The translations under genes were made by a program, and so were the position numbers. Shown piece by piece: positions 1 through 7,723 of a stretch of DNA of 64,000 nucleotides. Positions within the stretch are counted from its first letter, which is position 1. Every line of letters begins with the position of its first letter. Below the pieces are notes generated by a model. That model made no database searches and was not told where the DNA came from. It saw only the letters and a program-made list of their open reading frames with translations. The stretch comes from Pseudomonas sp. FP198 (GTDB lineage: Bacteria > Pseudomonadota > Gammaproteobacteria > Pseudomonadales > Pseudomonadaceae): positions 4,022,501 through 4,086,500 of the forward strand of contig NZ_CP117452.1 in assembly GCF_030687895.1 (NCBI RefSeq), read 5' to 3'.

Positions 1-228
1 ACGTCGAAAACTGAAGTCAAACGCGGAAAAAAAGGCCTGCATATCAACTGCTCTGGCCTGTCCTCTTCCTGGGACCAGTGCAGGGCCAGCGCCGCCAACT
101 CATGCGCGCCCAAAAGTTACAAAATCATTGCCAAATCAGGTGACGCCGTTGAGGAGCCTGGAGATTATCCTTTCGGGCTCAATCCAGCCGGATACACCAG
201 CCGCAGCATGATCGTCATCTGCAAATAG
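1..228 (+). CDS. Conserved secreted/lipoprotein-like protein, C-terminal part
   Basis: An open frame enters from the left edge and ends at TAG 226-228, giving the last 75 residues of a protein. The visible part has four cysteines (INCSGL, DQCRAS, NSCAP, VICK) that could form two disulfides, and ends in a conserved-looking FGLNPAGYTSRSMIVICK block. This resembles small secreted or lipoprotein-type proteins of unknown function in Pseudomonas (from memory of the family, not searched). The signal peptide would lie outside the window, so localisation is inferred only from the cysteines. No function can be assigned. Confidence 0.7.
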   Translation, partial: TSKTEVKRGKKGLHINCSGLSSSWDQCRASAANSCAPKSYKIIAKSGDAVEEPGDYPFGLNPAGYTSRSMIVICK

Positions 229-233
229 GCGGT

Positions 234-803
234 TCAGTTGGACTGTCGTTCGGCCAGGCGACGGCTGATCTCGTCATGGCTGGAGCTGAGAACCTCCTGC
301 TGGAGCTCAGGCGCTGCCAGCATTCGCGCAACAACCAGCGCACCCACGCATTGAGACAGGATCGCCCAAGCCAGGCTATCGCTCTCGAGTATCCGCGCCC
401 AGCTTTCGTGCAGGCGGCAGATCCAGGCTTGCGCGGCCTCACGCACCGACATATCCGAACGCGCAATCTCAGCCCCCAGAACCGGCAAGGCGCAACCAGC
501 CTCGGGTTGCTCGACATGGCTCATGCTCAGGTACTGCTTGAGGCAACGCTCCAGTTTCATCGAGTCCATCACGCCTTTGCCACTCAAGCGCTCCAGGCTT
601 TGGCTCAACTCGCGCTCGACGATCGCCTTGAAAAGCTCATCCTTGGATGAGAAATGGCTGTAGAACGCCCCACCGCTAAGACCGATCGCCTTCATCAGGC
701 CATCTACCCCAACCGTCGAAAATCCTGATTTCTTGGCCGACATGGCACTGCTGGTCAGCAGTTTCTCTCGGGTTTCCATCTTGTGATTGGCTGAATAACG
801 CAT
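234..803 (-). CDS. TetR/AcrR family transcriptional regulator
   Basis: A 189-residue protein with an N-terminal TetR helix-turn-helix at about residues 10-60 (TREKLL, GFSTVGVDGLMKAIGLS, GAFYSHFSSKDELF) and a helical ligand-binding domain after it. The start at 803 is supported by AGAGG eight bases upstream on this strand. It is divergent from the short-chain dehydrogenase at 893, and paired 13-bp repeats lie in the shared intergenic region. It is therefore the likely local repressor of the dehydrogenase/isomerase pair. The inducer is unknown; the context suggests a xenobiotic or aromatic compound, which is inference. Confidence 0.9.
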   Translation of the reverse strand: MRYSANHKMETREKLLTSSAMSAKKSGFSTVGVDGLMKAIGLSGGAFYSHFSSKDELFKAIVERELSQSLERLSGKGVMDSMKLERCLKQYLSMSHVEQPEAGCALPVLGAEIARSDMSVREAAQAWICRLHESWARILESDSLAWAILSQCVGALVVARMLAAPELQQEVLSSSHDEISRRLAERQSN

Positions 804-849
804 GTGCTTGCCTCTGGATGCTCATCTTGACGCTCGGCGAATCTTAGCA

Positions 850-877
850 TAACGTCCGTTTAGCTAACGACCGTTTA
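850..877. promoter_or_regulatory. Paired 13-bp direct repeats, candidate TetR operator
   Basis: TAACGTCCGTTTA (850-862) and TAACGACCGTTTA (865-877) differ at one base and start 15 bp apart. Each is itself close to an inverted repeat (TAAC...GTTTA). They sit between the divergent tetR gene and the dehydrogenase gene, 16 bp before the latter's ATG. This arrangement fits two TetR dimers binding side by side and blocking transcription; binding itself is inferred. Confidence 0.5.
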
Positions 878-892
878 CCAATGAGGCCAATT

Positions 893-1621
893 ATGAATAA
901 CAAGAAGGTTGTACTGGTAGTGGGAGCTGGCGATGCTACTGGTGGCGCGATAGCCCGGCGTTTCGCTCGGGAAGGCTTCGTGGCCTGCGTGACTCGCCGC
1001 AACGCTGAAAAGCTTGAAGCATTGGTCGACGAAATCCGTACCCAGGGCGGTGAAGCCCACGGTTTTGCCTGCGACGCACGCAAGGAAGATGATGTGATCG
1101 CACTGATCGAGCAAATCGAGGAGCAGGTAGGCCCGATCGAAGCCTTCGTATTCAACATCGGCGCCAACGTGCCTTGCAGCATTCTCGAAGAGACGGCCCG
1201 CAAGTATTTCAAGATTTGGGAAATGGCCTGCTTTTCAGGTTTCCTCAATGCTCGAGAAGTGGCCAGGCGCATGGTCAAACGTCAGCGCGGCACGATCCTG
1301 TTTACCGGCGCCACGGCAGGCTTGCGCGGTGCATCAGGGTTCGCCGCATTTGCGGGGGCCAAACATGGCATCCGGGCCTTGGCTCAGAGTATGGCGCGAG
1401 AATTGGGGCCGATGAATATTCATGTAGCGCATGTGGTGGTGGATGGCGCCATCGACACCGACTTCATCCGCAATAATTTCCCGGAAAAATACGCAACCAG
1501 AGCTGAAGACGGCATCCTCGACCCGGAGCACATCGCCGAAAACTATTGGTACCTGCATACCCAGCCGCGGGATGCCTGGACCTTCGAACTGGATCTGCGC
1601 CCCTGGAACGAACGTTGGTAA
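893..1621 (+). CDS. SDR family oxidoreductase with Phe at the catalytic Tyr position
   Basis: A 242-residue short-chain dehydrogenase fold: N-terminal nucleotide-binding strand VLVVGAGDATGGAIARRF, the NIGAN segment in place of NNAG, and a C-terminal half typical of classical SDRs. The YxxxK active-site motif reads FAGAK (F153, K157), so the catalytic tyrosine is phenylalanine. ATG 893 is chosen over 881 because GAGG lies seven bases upstream of 893 and nothing suitable precedes 881. The downstream isomerase-like gene follows after 32 bp, suggesting one transcript. The substrate is unknown, and the missing Tyr makes ordinary SDR chemistry uncertain. Confidence 0.85.
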   Translation: MNNKKVVLVVGAGDATGGAIARRFAREGFVACVTRRNAEKLEALVDEIRTQGGEAHGFACDARKEDDVIALIEQIEEQVGPIEAFVFNIGANVPCSILEETARKYFKIWEMACFSGFLNAREVARRMVKRQRGTILFTGATAGLRGASGFAAFAGAKHGIRALAQSMARELGPMNIHVAHVVVDGAIDTDFIRNNFPEKYATRAEDGILDPEHIAENYWYLHTQPRDAWTFELDLRPWNERW

Positions 1622-1653
1622 GTCTCCCGCACAACAATAAGAGAAGCGAAGCC

Positions 1654-2244
1654 ATGAACAGATCCGTCGAGTTTTTTTTCGACCTGGGCAGCCCGACCAC
1701 CTACCTGGCCTATACCCAATTGCCCGCGCTCTGCGCCGAAACCCATAGCGAGCTCATCTACCGCCCCATGCTCTTGGGCGGCGTATTCAAGGCCACGGGC
1801 AACGCGTCGCCCGTTACCGTGCCGGCCAAGGGGCCTTATCTGTTCCAGGACTTGAACCGTTTCGCCAAGCGCTACGGTGTCGACTTCAAGCTCAACCCGC
1901 ATTTTCCAATAAACACATTGCTATTGATGCGCGCCATCACGGGCATGCAACTGCGTCATCCGGATCGTTTCGAGACTTTCACGAGCTATCTGTTCCGGGC
2001 GCTCTGGGTGAATGCCCGCAACCTCAACGACCCGGCAACAGTCGCGGCCGTGCTGGACGAAGGCGGTTTCGACCCTGCCTATGTGCTTGCCCTTACAGCC
2101 GACGAGCAGGTCAAGGAAACACTGAGGAACACAACCGAAGAGGCCGTGCGCCGAGGTGTGTTCGGTGCGCCGAGCATGTTTGTCGGCAACGAGATGTTCT
2201 TTGGCCAGGATCGCCTGGACTTCGTCCGTGAAGCCCTCGGCTGA
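1654..2244 (+). CDS. 2-hydroxychromene-2-carboxylate isomerase / GST-kappa-like protein
   Basis: A 196-residue protein of the DsbA-like thioredoxin-fold group that includes 2-hydroxychromene-2-carboxylate isomerase and kappa-class GST. The N-terminus FFFDLGSPTTYLAY carries the family serine in place of the thioredoxin CxxC, and the C-terminal VFGAPSMFVGNEMFFGQDRL is the typical cis-Pro region followed by FGQDRL. ATG 1654 is used because AGAAGCGAA precedes it and the homologous region begins there; the frame is open further upstream. It probably acts with glutathione on an aromatic or electrophilic substrate in the TetR-controlled cluster (inferred). Confidence 0.88.
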   Translation: MNRSVEFFFDLGSPTTYLAYTQLPALCAETHSELIYRPMLLGGVFKATGNASPVTVPAKGPYLFQDLNRFAKRYGVDFKLNPHFPINTLLLMRAITGMQLRHPDRFETFTSYLFRALWVNARNLNDPATVAAVLDEGGFDPAYVLALTADEQVKETLRNTTEEAVRRGVFGAPSMFVGNEMFFGQDRLDFVREALG

Positions 2245-2253
2245 CCCTATGCT

Positions 2254-4062
2254 TCAGATTGCCGCTGTCCGAGTGTTCAGCCATTGCAGCGCAGCGCCAT
2301 CGAGCAGCGGACTCAAGCGACGTTGAACCTCGCCGTGATAGGCGTTGAGCCAGTCCTTCTCGTCCTGGGTCAGCAACGACGGCTCCAGGCAGCGGGTGTC
2401 GATCGGGCACAGCGTCAGGGTTTCGAATGCGAGGAATTCGCCGAACTCGCTGCTGCCCGCCTCACGGTTCAACACCAGGTTCTCGATACGAACACCCCAG
2501 CGACCCGGGCGATAAGTACCCGGCTCGATGGAGGTGATCATGCCCGGCTGCATGGCGGTCTGGGGTGCGGCGGCAGCCTGATAGGCAATGACTTGCGGGC
2601 CTTCGTGGACGTTGAGGAAGTAGCCGACACCGTGGCCGGTGCCATGACCGTAATCCACCTGTTCAGCCCAGATCGGCGCCCGGGCGATGGCATCCAGCAG
2701 AGGCGACAGAATGCCCTTGGGGAATTTGGCCCTGGACAAGGCAATCACGCCTTTGAGCACGCGGGTACAGTCACGCTTCTGCTCCGACGTTGGTGTCCCG
2801 ACCGGCACCATGCGGGTGATATCGGTGGTACCGCCAAGGTACTGGCCGCCCGAATCGATCAACAGCAAGCCATCGCCCTCAATGACCGCGTGCGCCTCTT
2901 CGGTGGAATGATAATGAGGCATCGCGCCATTGGCATTAAACGCCGCGATGGTATTGAAGCTCAAGGAGACGAACTCCGGCCGGCGCTTGCGCGCTGCTAT
3001 CAGGTGCTCATCGATGGTCAGTTCAGTGATGCGCTCATGGCCCCAGGCACTTTCCAGCCAGGCAAAAAATTCGCAGAGCGCCGCGCCGTCCTGCTCCATG
3101 GCTCGACGGATGTGCTCGGCATCAGCCGGGCTTTTGCGCGATTTGGCCAGTGTTGTGGGATTGAGGCCTTCGACGAGTTTCACGCCGCTGTCCAGATTGT
3201 CCAGCAAACCGACCGTGACCCGGGCCGGATCGACCTGCAGGCTCGCGCCGCTCGGCACTTCACGCAACGCAGTGGCCACTTCGCTGTAGTCGCGCAGCGT
3301 TACGCCGTCTTGCTCAAGAACAGAACGCAGCGCAGCGTCGACCTTGTTCGAATCCACAAACAACGTCGCCTGTTGCTGGCTGATCAGGGCAAAGGATACG
3401 AATACCGGATTGAATGACACATCCGCGCCGCGCAGGTTGAACAGCCAGGCGATATCGTCCAGGGTGGCGATGAAATGCCAATCCGCAGCACGCTCCTTCA
3501 GGGCTTCGCGCAACTGGGCGATTTTTTCGACACGGCTGGTCGTGGCTTGCGGCGGCAAATGGGCGTAGACCGGTTGATCCGGCAGGCTCGGACGATCGGT
3601 CCAGGCTTGTGCGAGCAGATCGATGTCGGTACGCAACCGTGCGCCACGCTCTTGCAACTTGCTGCTCAGGGTCCGCGCCGATGCCACTGCCATGACCGCC
3701 CCGTCGACCGCTACTGCTCCCCCTTCAGGCGTATTTTCGGCCAGCCACTCCAACGGCCCGGGCTTTCCGGGGATGAGTTTGACCAGCTCGATGCCGCTGC
3801 CTTCCAGCTCCCAGGTGGCTTGTTCCCAGTAACGACTGTCCGCCCAGACCCCGGCGAAATCCGCGGTCACGATCAATGTACCGACCGAGCCGTGGAACCC
3901 GGACAACCATTGGCGCCCTTGCCAGTACCCGGGCAGATACTCCGAAAGATGCGGGTCGGCGGAAGGCACCAACAGCGCATGGATGCCCTCCTGGCTCATC
4001 AATTGGCGAATTCGGGCCAGGCGCTGGGGAACCTGTCCTGGGATCGAAGGCTGGGTACTCAT
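2254..4062 (-). CDS. Xaa-Pro aminopeptidase, M24B family
   Basis: About 602 residues, the long three-domain form of aminopeptidase P (two creatinase-like N-terminal domains and a pita-bread catalytic domain). The five metal ligands are visible: Asp in LLIDSGGQY, Asp in TTDITRM, His in GHGTGHGVG, Glu in SIEPGTY and Glu in VRIENLV. It removes N-terminal residues that precede proline, in the cytoplasm, with a dinuclear metal centre. GTG 4068 and ATGs 4065 and 4062 are all in frame; AGGAG ending at 4068 leaves five bases before 4062, which is the best-spaced start. It stands alone, 49 bp downstream of the cysteine desulfurase gene on the same strand. Confidence 0.95.
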   Translation of the reverse strand: MSTQPSIPGQVPQRLARIRQLMSQEGIHALLVPSADPHLSEYLPGYWQGRQWLSGFHGSVGTLIVTADFAGVWADSRYWEQATWELEGSGIELVKLIPGKPGPLEWLAENTPEGGAVAVDGAVMAVASARTLSSKLQERGARLRTDIDLLAQAWTDRPSLPDQPVYAHLPPQATTSRVEKIAQLREALKERAADWHFIATLDDIAWLFNLRGADVSFNPVFVSFALISQQQATLFVDSNKVDAALRSVLEQDGVTLRDYSEVATALREVPSGASLQVDPARVTVGLLDNLDSGVKLVEGLNPTTLAKSRKSPADAEHIRRAMEQDGAALCEFFAWLESAWGHERITELTIDEHLIAARKRRPEFVSLSFNTIAAFNANGAMPHYHSTEEAHAVIEGDGLLLIDSGGQYLGGTTDITRMVPVGTPTSEQKRDCTRVLKGVIALSRAKFPKGILSPLLDAIARAPIWAEQVDYGHGTGHGVGYFLNVHEGPQVIAYQAAAAPQTAMQPGMITSIEPGTYRPGRWGVRIENLVLNREAGSSEFGEFLAFETLTLCPIDTRCLEPSLLTQDEKDWLNAYHGEVQRRLSPLLDGAALQWLNTRTAAI

Positions 4063-4111
4063 CATCACTCCTGCTAATCAATTTTATTGTTCGATGCCGA
4101 ATGCGTTCGGC

Positions 4112-5278
4112 TCAGGGGGTTGCCGCCCAGAAGGCCGGCGCGGCAACACAGGCGGCCTTGATCAATCGCACCGCCTCATCAATATCCTGTTCGCTGGTAA
4201 AGCGGCCCAGGCTCAAACGAATGGTCCGCCCGGCCGCGCGTGCATCATGCCCAAGGGCGAGCAACACGTGGGATGGGGTGTTTTGCGCCGAGTTGCAAGC
4301 CGAGGTCGCGGAGAATGCCATCGATGCGCCCAGCGTCGCCGGGTTGAACTCACCTTCGTTGAACGTCAGGCTCACCGTATGGGGAATGCGACAGTTGGCA
4401 CTGCCATTCATACACACACCGGGCAAGGCCAGCAAAGGTTCAAGCAAACGATTGCGCAGTCGGTCGATGGCGGCGAGCTCTTCATCAAAGGACTGCGCCG
4501 CCAGCTCGAATGCCGCGCCCATCGCGGCAATCTGATGGGTCGCCAAGGTCCCGGAGCGCAAGCCACCTTCATGACCGCCGCCATGGATCTGGGCCGACAG
4601 CCGCGGGCGCGCGCGATCACCGACGTAAAGTGCGCCGATCCCCTTGGGGCCGTAGATCTTGTGTGCGGAAAATGACATCAGGTCCACCGGCCACCGGGCC
4701 AGGTCGATGCTCACTTTTCCCGCACCCTGGGCCGCGTCCATATGAAACAACGCGCCATGCTCTCGAACGATCTCGCCAATGGCGATGGCGTCATTGACGG
4801 TGCCCAACTCGTTATTGACCAGCATCAGCGACACCAGGAAGGTGTCTTCGCGCAGCGCCTCGCGAACCGCTTGCGGGTTGATCAGGCCATCGGCGTCCGG
4901 CGCCAGCCAGGTTACCGCGACGCCACTTTCCTCGAGCTGCCTGACCGTATCGAGAACGGCCTTGTGTTCGATCAGGCTGGTAATGACGTGGCCGCCACGC
5001 GCTTCACGCGCCTGGGCCACGCCCTTGAGGGCCAGGTTATTGGATTCGGTGGCGCCGGAAGTCCAGACGATTTGTCCGGCTTGAGCCCCCACCAACCGAG
5101 CCACCTGCTGGCGCGCCAGCTCCACCGAGCGCCGGGCCTCCTGGCCGAAGGCATGGGAGCTGGAGGCCGGGTTACCGAAGTTACCGTCGAAACCCAGGCA
5201 TTGGACCATGACCTGGATCACGCGCTCGTCCACCGGGGTGGTGGCGGCGTAATCAAAATACAAAGGACGCTTATTCAT
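4112..5278 (-). CDS. Cysteine desulfurase, NifS/IscS-like, stand-alone
   Basis: A 388-residue fold-type I PLP enzyme releasing sulfur from cysteine. The PLP lysine is K207 in SFSAHKIYGPKG; the persulfide cysteine is probably C328 in SATSACNSAQ, where IscS proteins have a SACTS-type loop. No IscU, IscA, HscBA or IscR gene adjoins it, so it is not the housekeeping ISC enzyme. It may serve sulfur transfer to tRNA or a dedicated acceptor (inferred). The gene downstream on the same strand is aminopeptidase P. An imperfect palindrome lies about 85 bp upstream of its start. Confidence 0.9.
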   Translation of the reverse strand: MNKRPLYFDYAATTPVDERVIQVMVQCLGFDGNFGNPASSSHAFGQEARRSVELARQQVARLVGAQAGQIVWTSGATESNNLALKGVAQAREARGGHVITSLIEHKAVLDTVRQLEESGVAVTWLAPDADGLINPQAVREALREDTFLVSLMLVNNELGTVNDAIAIGEIVREHGALFHMDAAQGAGKVSIDLARWPVDLMSFSAHKIYGPKGIGALYVGDRARPRLSAQIHGGGHEGGLRSGTLATHQIAAMGAAFELAAQSFDEELAAIDRLRNRLLEPLLALPGVCMNGSANCRIPHTVSLTFNEGEFNPATLGASMAFSATSACNSAQNTPSHVLLALGHDARAAGRTIRLSLGRFTSEQDIDEAVRLIKAACVAAPAFWAATP

Positions 5279-5360
5279 AAGGAAGCTCGCAGAATCTGTT
5301 CCAAGACCAGATGCCCTCGTTGGGTTCGAGACATAGCTTTAACTGATCAAGACCTTAAAA

Positions 5361-5373
5361 GAAGTCGGACTTC
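5361..5373. promoter_or_regulatory. 13-bp near-palindrome upstream of the cysteine desulfurase gene
   Basis: GAAGTCGGACTTC is a perfect inverted repeat except for its central base pair, and is flanked by TTAAAA and ATTTAA. It lies in the 162-bp gap between the LysE-type gene and the cysteine desulfurase gene. It could be an operator for the desulfurase or a small hairpin after the LysE gene's neighbour; no regulator is adjacent. Confidence 0.3.
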
Positions 5374-5440
5374 ATTTAAAAGTGCGTAGGAACGCTCCTG
5401 AAACAGCGAGCTTAGCAGGCATCGCGTTGAAGCTCAGCCC

Positions 5441-6055
5441 TTAACTCACGCTTTCGAGCAACAACGGATACAGCGACGCGACCAACAGCAGCGCCATGCC
5501 CCAGTTGAAGACACGCAACCAGCGGCGATCCTGCAACAAGTTGCGCAGCAGGCTGCCACAGACTACCCACAGGCTGACGCTAGGCAGGTTGATCAACGCA
5601 AACACCGCCGCGATCACCACCACATTGAAAAAGTATCCCTGCAGAGGCGTGTAGGTGCTGATAGCGCCGATGGCCATGATCCAGGCCTTTGGGTTGACCC
5701 ATTGGAACGCTGCTGCGCCCCAGTAGCTGATCGGCTTGTTCTCACTCGCGCCACCGTCCGAGACAGGACCGGAATGGGCGATTTTCCAGGCCAGGTATAT
5801 CAAATATGCCGCACCGACGTAGCGCAGCACGGTGTAGAGCAGCGGATATGTCTGGAACACCGCGCCCAGCCCAAGGCCCACCGCCAGGACCAGGGAAAAG
5901 AAGCCGCAAGTGATGCCGAGCATGTGCGGGATGGTCCGGTTGAAGCCGAAATTCACACCCGAGGCCAGCAACATGGTGTTGTTGGGGCCGGGCGTTATCG
6001 AGGTCACCAGGGCAAACAGGGCGAAGCCCAGCAGCAGGTCAAGCGAGAGGGTCAT
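5441..6055 (-). CDS. LysE family amino-acid exporter
   Basis: A 204-residue inner-membrane protein with about six hydrophobic segments. The N-terminal LLLGFALFALVTSITPGPNN and the following NFGFNRTIPHMLGITCG are the LysE/RhtB signature (ITPGPN). This family exports lysine, arginine, homoserine, threonine, leucine or cysteine-related compounds. The adjacent cysteine desulfurase gene makes a cysteine-related substrate tempting, but that is inference from position only. The substrate is unassigned. Confidence 0.92.
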   Translation of the reverse strand: MTLSLDLLLGFALFALVTSITPGPNNTMLLASGVNFGFNRTIPHMLGITCGFFSLVLAVGLGLGAVFQTYPLLYTVLRYVGAAYLIYLAWKIAHSGPVSDGGASENKPISYWGAAAFQWVNPKAWIMAIGAISTYTPLQGYFFNVVVIAAVFALINLPSVSLWVVCGSLLRNLLQDRRWLRVFNWGMALLLVASLYPLLLESVS

Positions 6056-6151
6056 GGCAGGTCAATCCGTCGGGGCAGTCGGGAGTTGACCCTACCCCAC
6101 GTCCCGGCGCAAACCCATGGACAGTTAGGCAAAACTTCTGGCGGTACAGTC

Positions 6152-6418
6152 TCAGCTCGACCGGCCCGGTGCCTGGACTGTCTGCTCGGCGCTCATCTCG
6201 CCGCGCTCGTCGAAGCCGACGTTTTTCTGCGAAGGACCGAGCAATTCGGCTTTCTTCGCATGATATTCATCATACGAAAGCCCCCGGCGATTCAAGGCTT
6301 CGAGGGCCAGCTCACGGGATTCCTCGGCGGTGTAAGGACGCAGCTCCGGGGACGACGAAGCGCAACCGCTCAATACGGTGACAGTCAACAGCAACAAGAC
6401 AGCAAGGATACGATTCAT
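6152..6418 (-). CDS. Small outer-membrane-type lipoprotein
   Basis: An 88-residue protein starting at ATG 6418 with a clear lipoprotein signal: MNRILAVLLLLTVTVLSGCA, with the lipobox LSGC making Cys19 the lipidated residue. The mature part is short, charged and probably helical (EESRELALEALNRRGLSYDEYHAKKAEL) with no recognised domain. Residue +2 after the Cys is Ala rather than Asp, which predicts sorting to the outer membrane. The frame is open upstream of 6418, but the signal peptide fixes the start. Function unknown. Confidence 0.85.
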   Translation of the reverse strand: MNRILAVLLLLTVTVLSGCASSSPELRPYTAEESRELALEALNRRGLSYDEYHAKKAELLGPSQKNVGFDERGEMSAEQTVQAPGRSS

Positions 6419-6483
6419 GGCGGGTGTCCGATGTTCAGTTGGGCGATGAACAAAGGCTACCCGCCGGCACCTAGCGGCAGAAA

Positions 6484-6897
6484 TCAACGCTTTTGATAGT
6501 GGGTATCGCCCTCTCGGATCTCCCGTTGCGCTTGGTTGACCAAGGGGCAATGCAACGCATCGTCGAGGCTGCGCTCGATGTTGCGCAGCACCTGGAACGA
6601 GCCAAACGTCACCGCTTTGGCCCGATGTGTCTGGATGAACTGCCAGAAATTCTCCTCACCATTCTCAACGCTGCGGAACGCCGCTTCACCCGCTTCGCGG
6701 GTTTGCCATTGTAGGTAATTAAGCACCCGACGCCCGTCCTCGCTGACCTGGATACTGGCATTGAGGAAACCCGAATGATCACGAGCCAGGCGCTCGGTCT
6801 GCGCTGACAGGGCGTTGACCAGCGTCTGCTGCCACTGAGGCTCGATGTCGAATTCGATCAACTGCGTGAAGCTGCGATGACCACTTGGCGATTGCAT
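6484..6897 (-). CDS. ABM-domain monooxygenase, probable SoxR target
   Basis: A 137-residue protein with an antibiotic-biosynthesis monooxygenase (ABM) dimeric barrel at about residues 12-105 (TQLIEFDIEP, YLQWQTREAGEAAF). GGGGGA twelve to seven bases before ATG 6897 selects this start; the frame is open 99 bases further upstream but would then cross the SoxR box. It is divergent from soxR. In P. aeruginosa soxR (PA2273) is also divergent from a putative monooxygenase gene in the SoxR regulon (PA2274), and this gene appears to be its counterpart. The likely role is quinone or redox-dye oxidation (inferred). Confidence 0.88.
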   Translation of the reverse strand: MQSPSGHRSFTQLIEFDIEPQWQQTLVNALSAQTERLARDHSGFLNASIQVSEDGRRVLNYLQWQTREAGEAAFRSVENGEENFWQFIQTHRAKAVTFGSFQVLRNIERSLDDALHCPLVNQAQREIREGDTHYQKR

Positions 6898-6955
6898 GAA
6901 GAGTCCCCCGTTCAGGTAAGGCGGATCTTGCGATCCGAAGGCCTGCAGGGTAAAA

Positions 6956-6973
6956 CCTCCAGTTAAGTCAAGG
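6956..6973. promoter_or_regulatory. SoxR box
   Basis: The 18 bases CCTCCAGTTAAGTCAAGG match a symmetric SoxR-type box (CCTCAAGTTAACTTGAGG) at 14 of 18 positions and have the MerR-family geometry. The box ends eight bases before the soxR start and 59 bases upstream of the divergent monooxygenase gene, so bound SoxR could activate the monooxygenase and control itself. The comparison uses the known consensus as I recall it. Confidence 0.7.
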
Positions 6974-6980
6974 TCAAGCG

Positions 6981-7442
6981 GTGATTCAGGTGACAACGTC
7001 CATCAACATTCACAAGGAACTGACCGTCGGCCAGGTGGCCGCCCGCAGCGGCGTGGCGGTCACCGCGCTGCACTTCTATGAAACCAAGGGCCTGATCAAA
7101 AGCACGCGCAACCCGGGCAACCAACGTCGTTACCCTCGGGAAGTCCTGCGGCGCGTGGCGCTGATCAAAGTCGCCCAGCGCCTGGGTATACCTCTGGCGG
7201 AAATTGGCGAGGCGCTGAAAAACCTGCCGGACAACCGTGCGCCCACGGCGGCCGACTGGAAGACCCTGTCAGCGCAGTGGAGCCGGAACCTGGACGAGCG
7301 GATCAACCAACTGATCGCATTGCGAGACCGGCTCAACGGTTGCATTGGCTGCGGCTGCCTGTCGATGGAACATTGCCCGCTGCGCAACCAGGGTGATGTG
7401 CTCGGCAAGCGTGGGCCAGGGGCGCATCTGCTGGAACCCTGA
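6981..7442 (+). CDS. soxR: Redox-sensitive transcriptional activator SoxR
   Basis: A 153-residue MerR-family regulator: winged HTH at about residues 14-50 ([22 protein letters not shown]), a dimerisation helix, and the C-terminal 2Fe-2S cluster loop [12 protein letters not shown] with four cysteines. Oxidation of the cluster by redox-cycling compounds such as phenazines switches on target promoters. The start is GTG 6981 with AAGG seven bases upstream; GTG 6990 is possible. In pseudomonads SoxR answers redox-active dyes rather than running a SoxS cascade. The adjacent pyoverdine-iron operon is separate by 281 bp. Confidence 0.96.
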   Translation: MIQVTTSINIHKELTVGQVAARSGVAVTALHFYETKGLIKSTRNPGNQRRYPREVLRRVALIKVAQRLGIPLAEIGEALKNLPDNRAPTAADWKTLSAQWSRNLDERINQLIALRDRLNGCIGCGCLSMEHCPLRNQGDVLGKRGPGAHLLEP

Positions 7443-7507
7443 GACGTTCGTCGGCCTATGAGTCCCGCCGTGGTTGCGTGGAAGATGCTTGGGGCCGCTG
7501 CGCGACC

Positions 7508-7532
7508 CAGCGGGAGCGAGTTCCCTCGCCAC
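7508..7532. repeat. Solitary REP element (GTGGCGAGGGA family)
   Basis: CAGCGGGAGCGAGTTCCCTCGCCAC is one copy, in inverted orientation, of the second REP family seen at 24731, 33650, 35380 and 54344, with a few mismatches. It stands alone in the soxR-fpvG intergenic region. Confidence 0.7.
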
Positions 7533-7723
7533 GAGAGGACCGAGTGCCTGTTCGAGAACGCGAAACATTTTCTTTCATCTTCCCTTTCAGGATTCCGGCT
7601 GCTCGTTCGTCTTAATTAGATGCAGCAGGCCGCGTCGGCAAAAGCCACGGCCGGCTTTTCCAGGGTTCATGGTGTTGCGAAGCCCGCGACACGGAACCTT
7701 TCATCGAATCAAGACGCTCAATC

